Shown here piece by piece: positions 5,566 through 5,723 of a stretch of 5,723 nt of DNA. Where the stretch lies: the NCBI GenBank assembly GCA_903920415.1, contig CAIXMD010000303.1:1-5723 (forward strand). Direction: 5' to 3'. The notes beneath the pieces were generated by a model. The model made no database searches and was not told the origin of the DNA. It saw only the letters and a list, made by a program, of their open reading frames with translations. The position numbers and the translations under genes were made by a program. The number at the start of each line of letters is the position of its first letter. Position 1 is the first letter of the stretch. Source of the stretch: an uncultured Desulfomonile sp. (lineage in GTDB: Bacteria > Desulfobacterota > Desulfomonilia > Desulfomonilales > Desulfomonilaceae).

Positions 5566-5723
5566 AAGTATATGCGGGCATACTGGTCAGAGCGTTGATG
5601 ATAGCTGCTGCGGCTTCTGCTGTCGGCCTGGGGTATAATTTCGTGTCGGGCCGATCTCTCCCCTTAGTTTACACCCCACCAAAACTTGCGGTGCTTTCCG
5701 GCGTACGGGTCCCACTTGTGGAC
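5562..5723 (+). CDS. N-terminus of membrane-anchored, probably rhodanese-like protein (partial)
   Basis: Fifty-four codons remain open to the window edge. Residues 5-24 form an alanine-rich hydrophobic segment (signal anchor or signal peptide). Then come LPLVYTPPK (33-41) and SGVRVPLVD (46-54), which resemble, from memory, the linker and first strand before the rhodanese domain of small deltaproteobacterial membrane-anchored rhodaneses. The catalytic cysteine loop would lie beyond the window, so function cannot be confirmed. The gene is 106 nt after ribF in the same direction and may be cotranscribed with it. The ATG at 5562 is the only sensible start; no Shine-Dalgarno is visible. Confidence 0.6.
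   Translation, partial: MKVYAGILVRALMIAAAASAVGLGYNFVSGRSLPLVYTPPKLAVLSGVRVPLVD

Overview
The window reads as chromosomal core DNA from an anaerobic Gram-negative bacterium. Best guess is a deltaproteobacterium (Desulfobacterota, in the Syntrophobacter/Desulfomonile sphere). This rests on the particular mix of genes (a FG-GAP/VCBS propeller protein of a type I know from that group, UPF0280, a HIT protein paired with a LapA-domain protein, ribF followed by a membrane-anchored rhodanese-like protein) and on moderate GC. It is an inference from recollection, not a computed placement. All credible genes lie on the + strand. I see no RNA gene, CRISPR array, insertion sequence or phage gene.

Layout. 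1-251: leader DNA with a 14-bp perfect palindrome at its start. 252-1646: an exported-looking VCBS/FG-GAP beta-propeller protein whose calcium loops are mostly eroded. 1647-1982: a 336-nt gap with small hairpins, then a good sigma70-type promoter (TTGACA, 18 nt, AATAAT) about 65 nt ahead of the next gene. 1983-2735: a divergent UPF0280 (COG2122, ApbE-like) protein, followed almost without a gap by a complete YfcE-type metallophosphoesterase (2741-3232); these two look like one operon. 3233-3363: short spacer. 3364-3879: a HIT-family nucleotide phosphorylase/hydrolase resembling the Ap4A phosphorylase branch, overlapping by ATGA with a LapA-domain membrane protein (3876-4319) that has a near-perfect Shine-Dalgarno inside the HIT gene. 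4320-4516: spacer with a bulged hairpin and a possible promoter. 4517-5455: complete bifunctional ribF. 5456-5561: spacer with a possible 26-codon ORF. 5562-end: N-terminus of a membrane-anchored protein, probably rhodanese-like, cut by the window edge.

How they fit together. RibF supplies FMN and FAD. The HIT protein and YfcE-type enzyme are soluble phosphoester/nucleotide enzymes. The LapA-domain protein is an inner-membrane protein related to the envelope (LPS) assembly factor. UPF0280 and the rhodanese-like protein both fit a sulfur-handling anaerobe: as I recall, an archaeal UPF0280 member has been linked to sulfide assimilation. Nothing shows that these genes form one pathway. I do not see strong evidence for a new multi-gene system. 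The observations most worth checking are the loss of usually conserved motif residues in the UPF0280 protein, the translational coupling of HIT and LapA, the eroded propeller protein, and the inverted repeat embracing the UPF0280 promoter.
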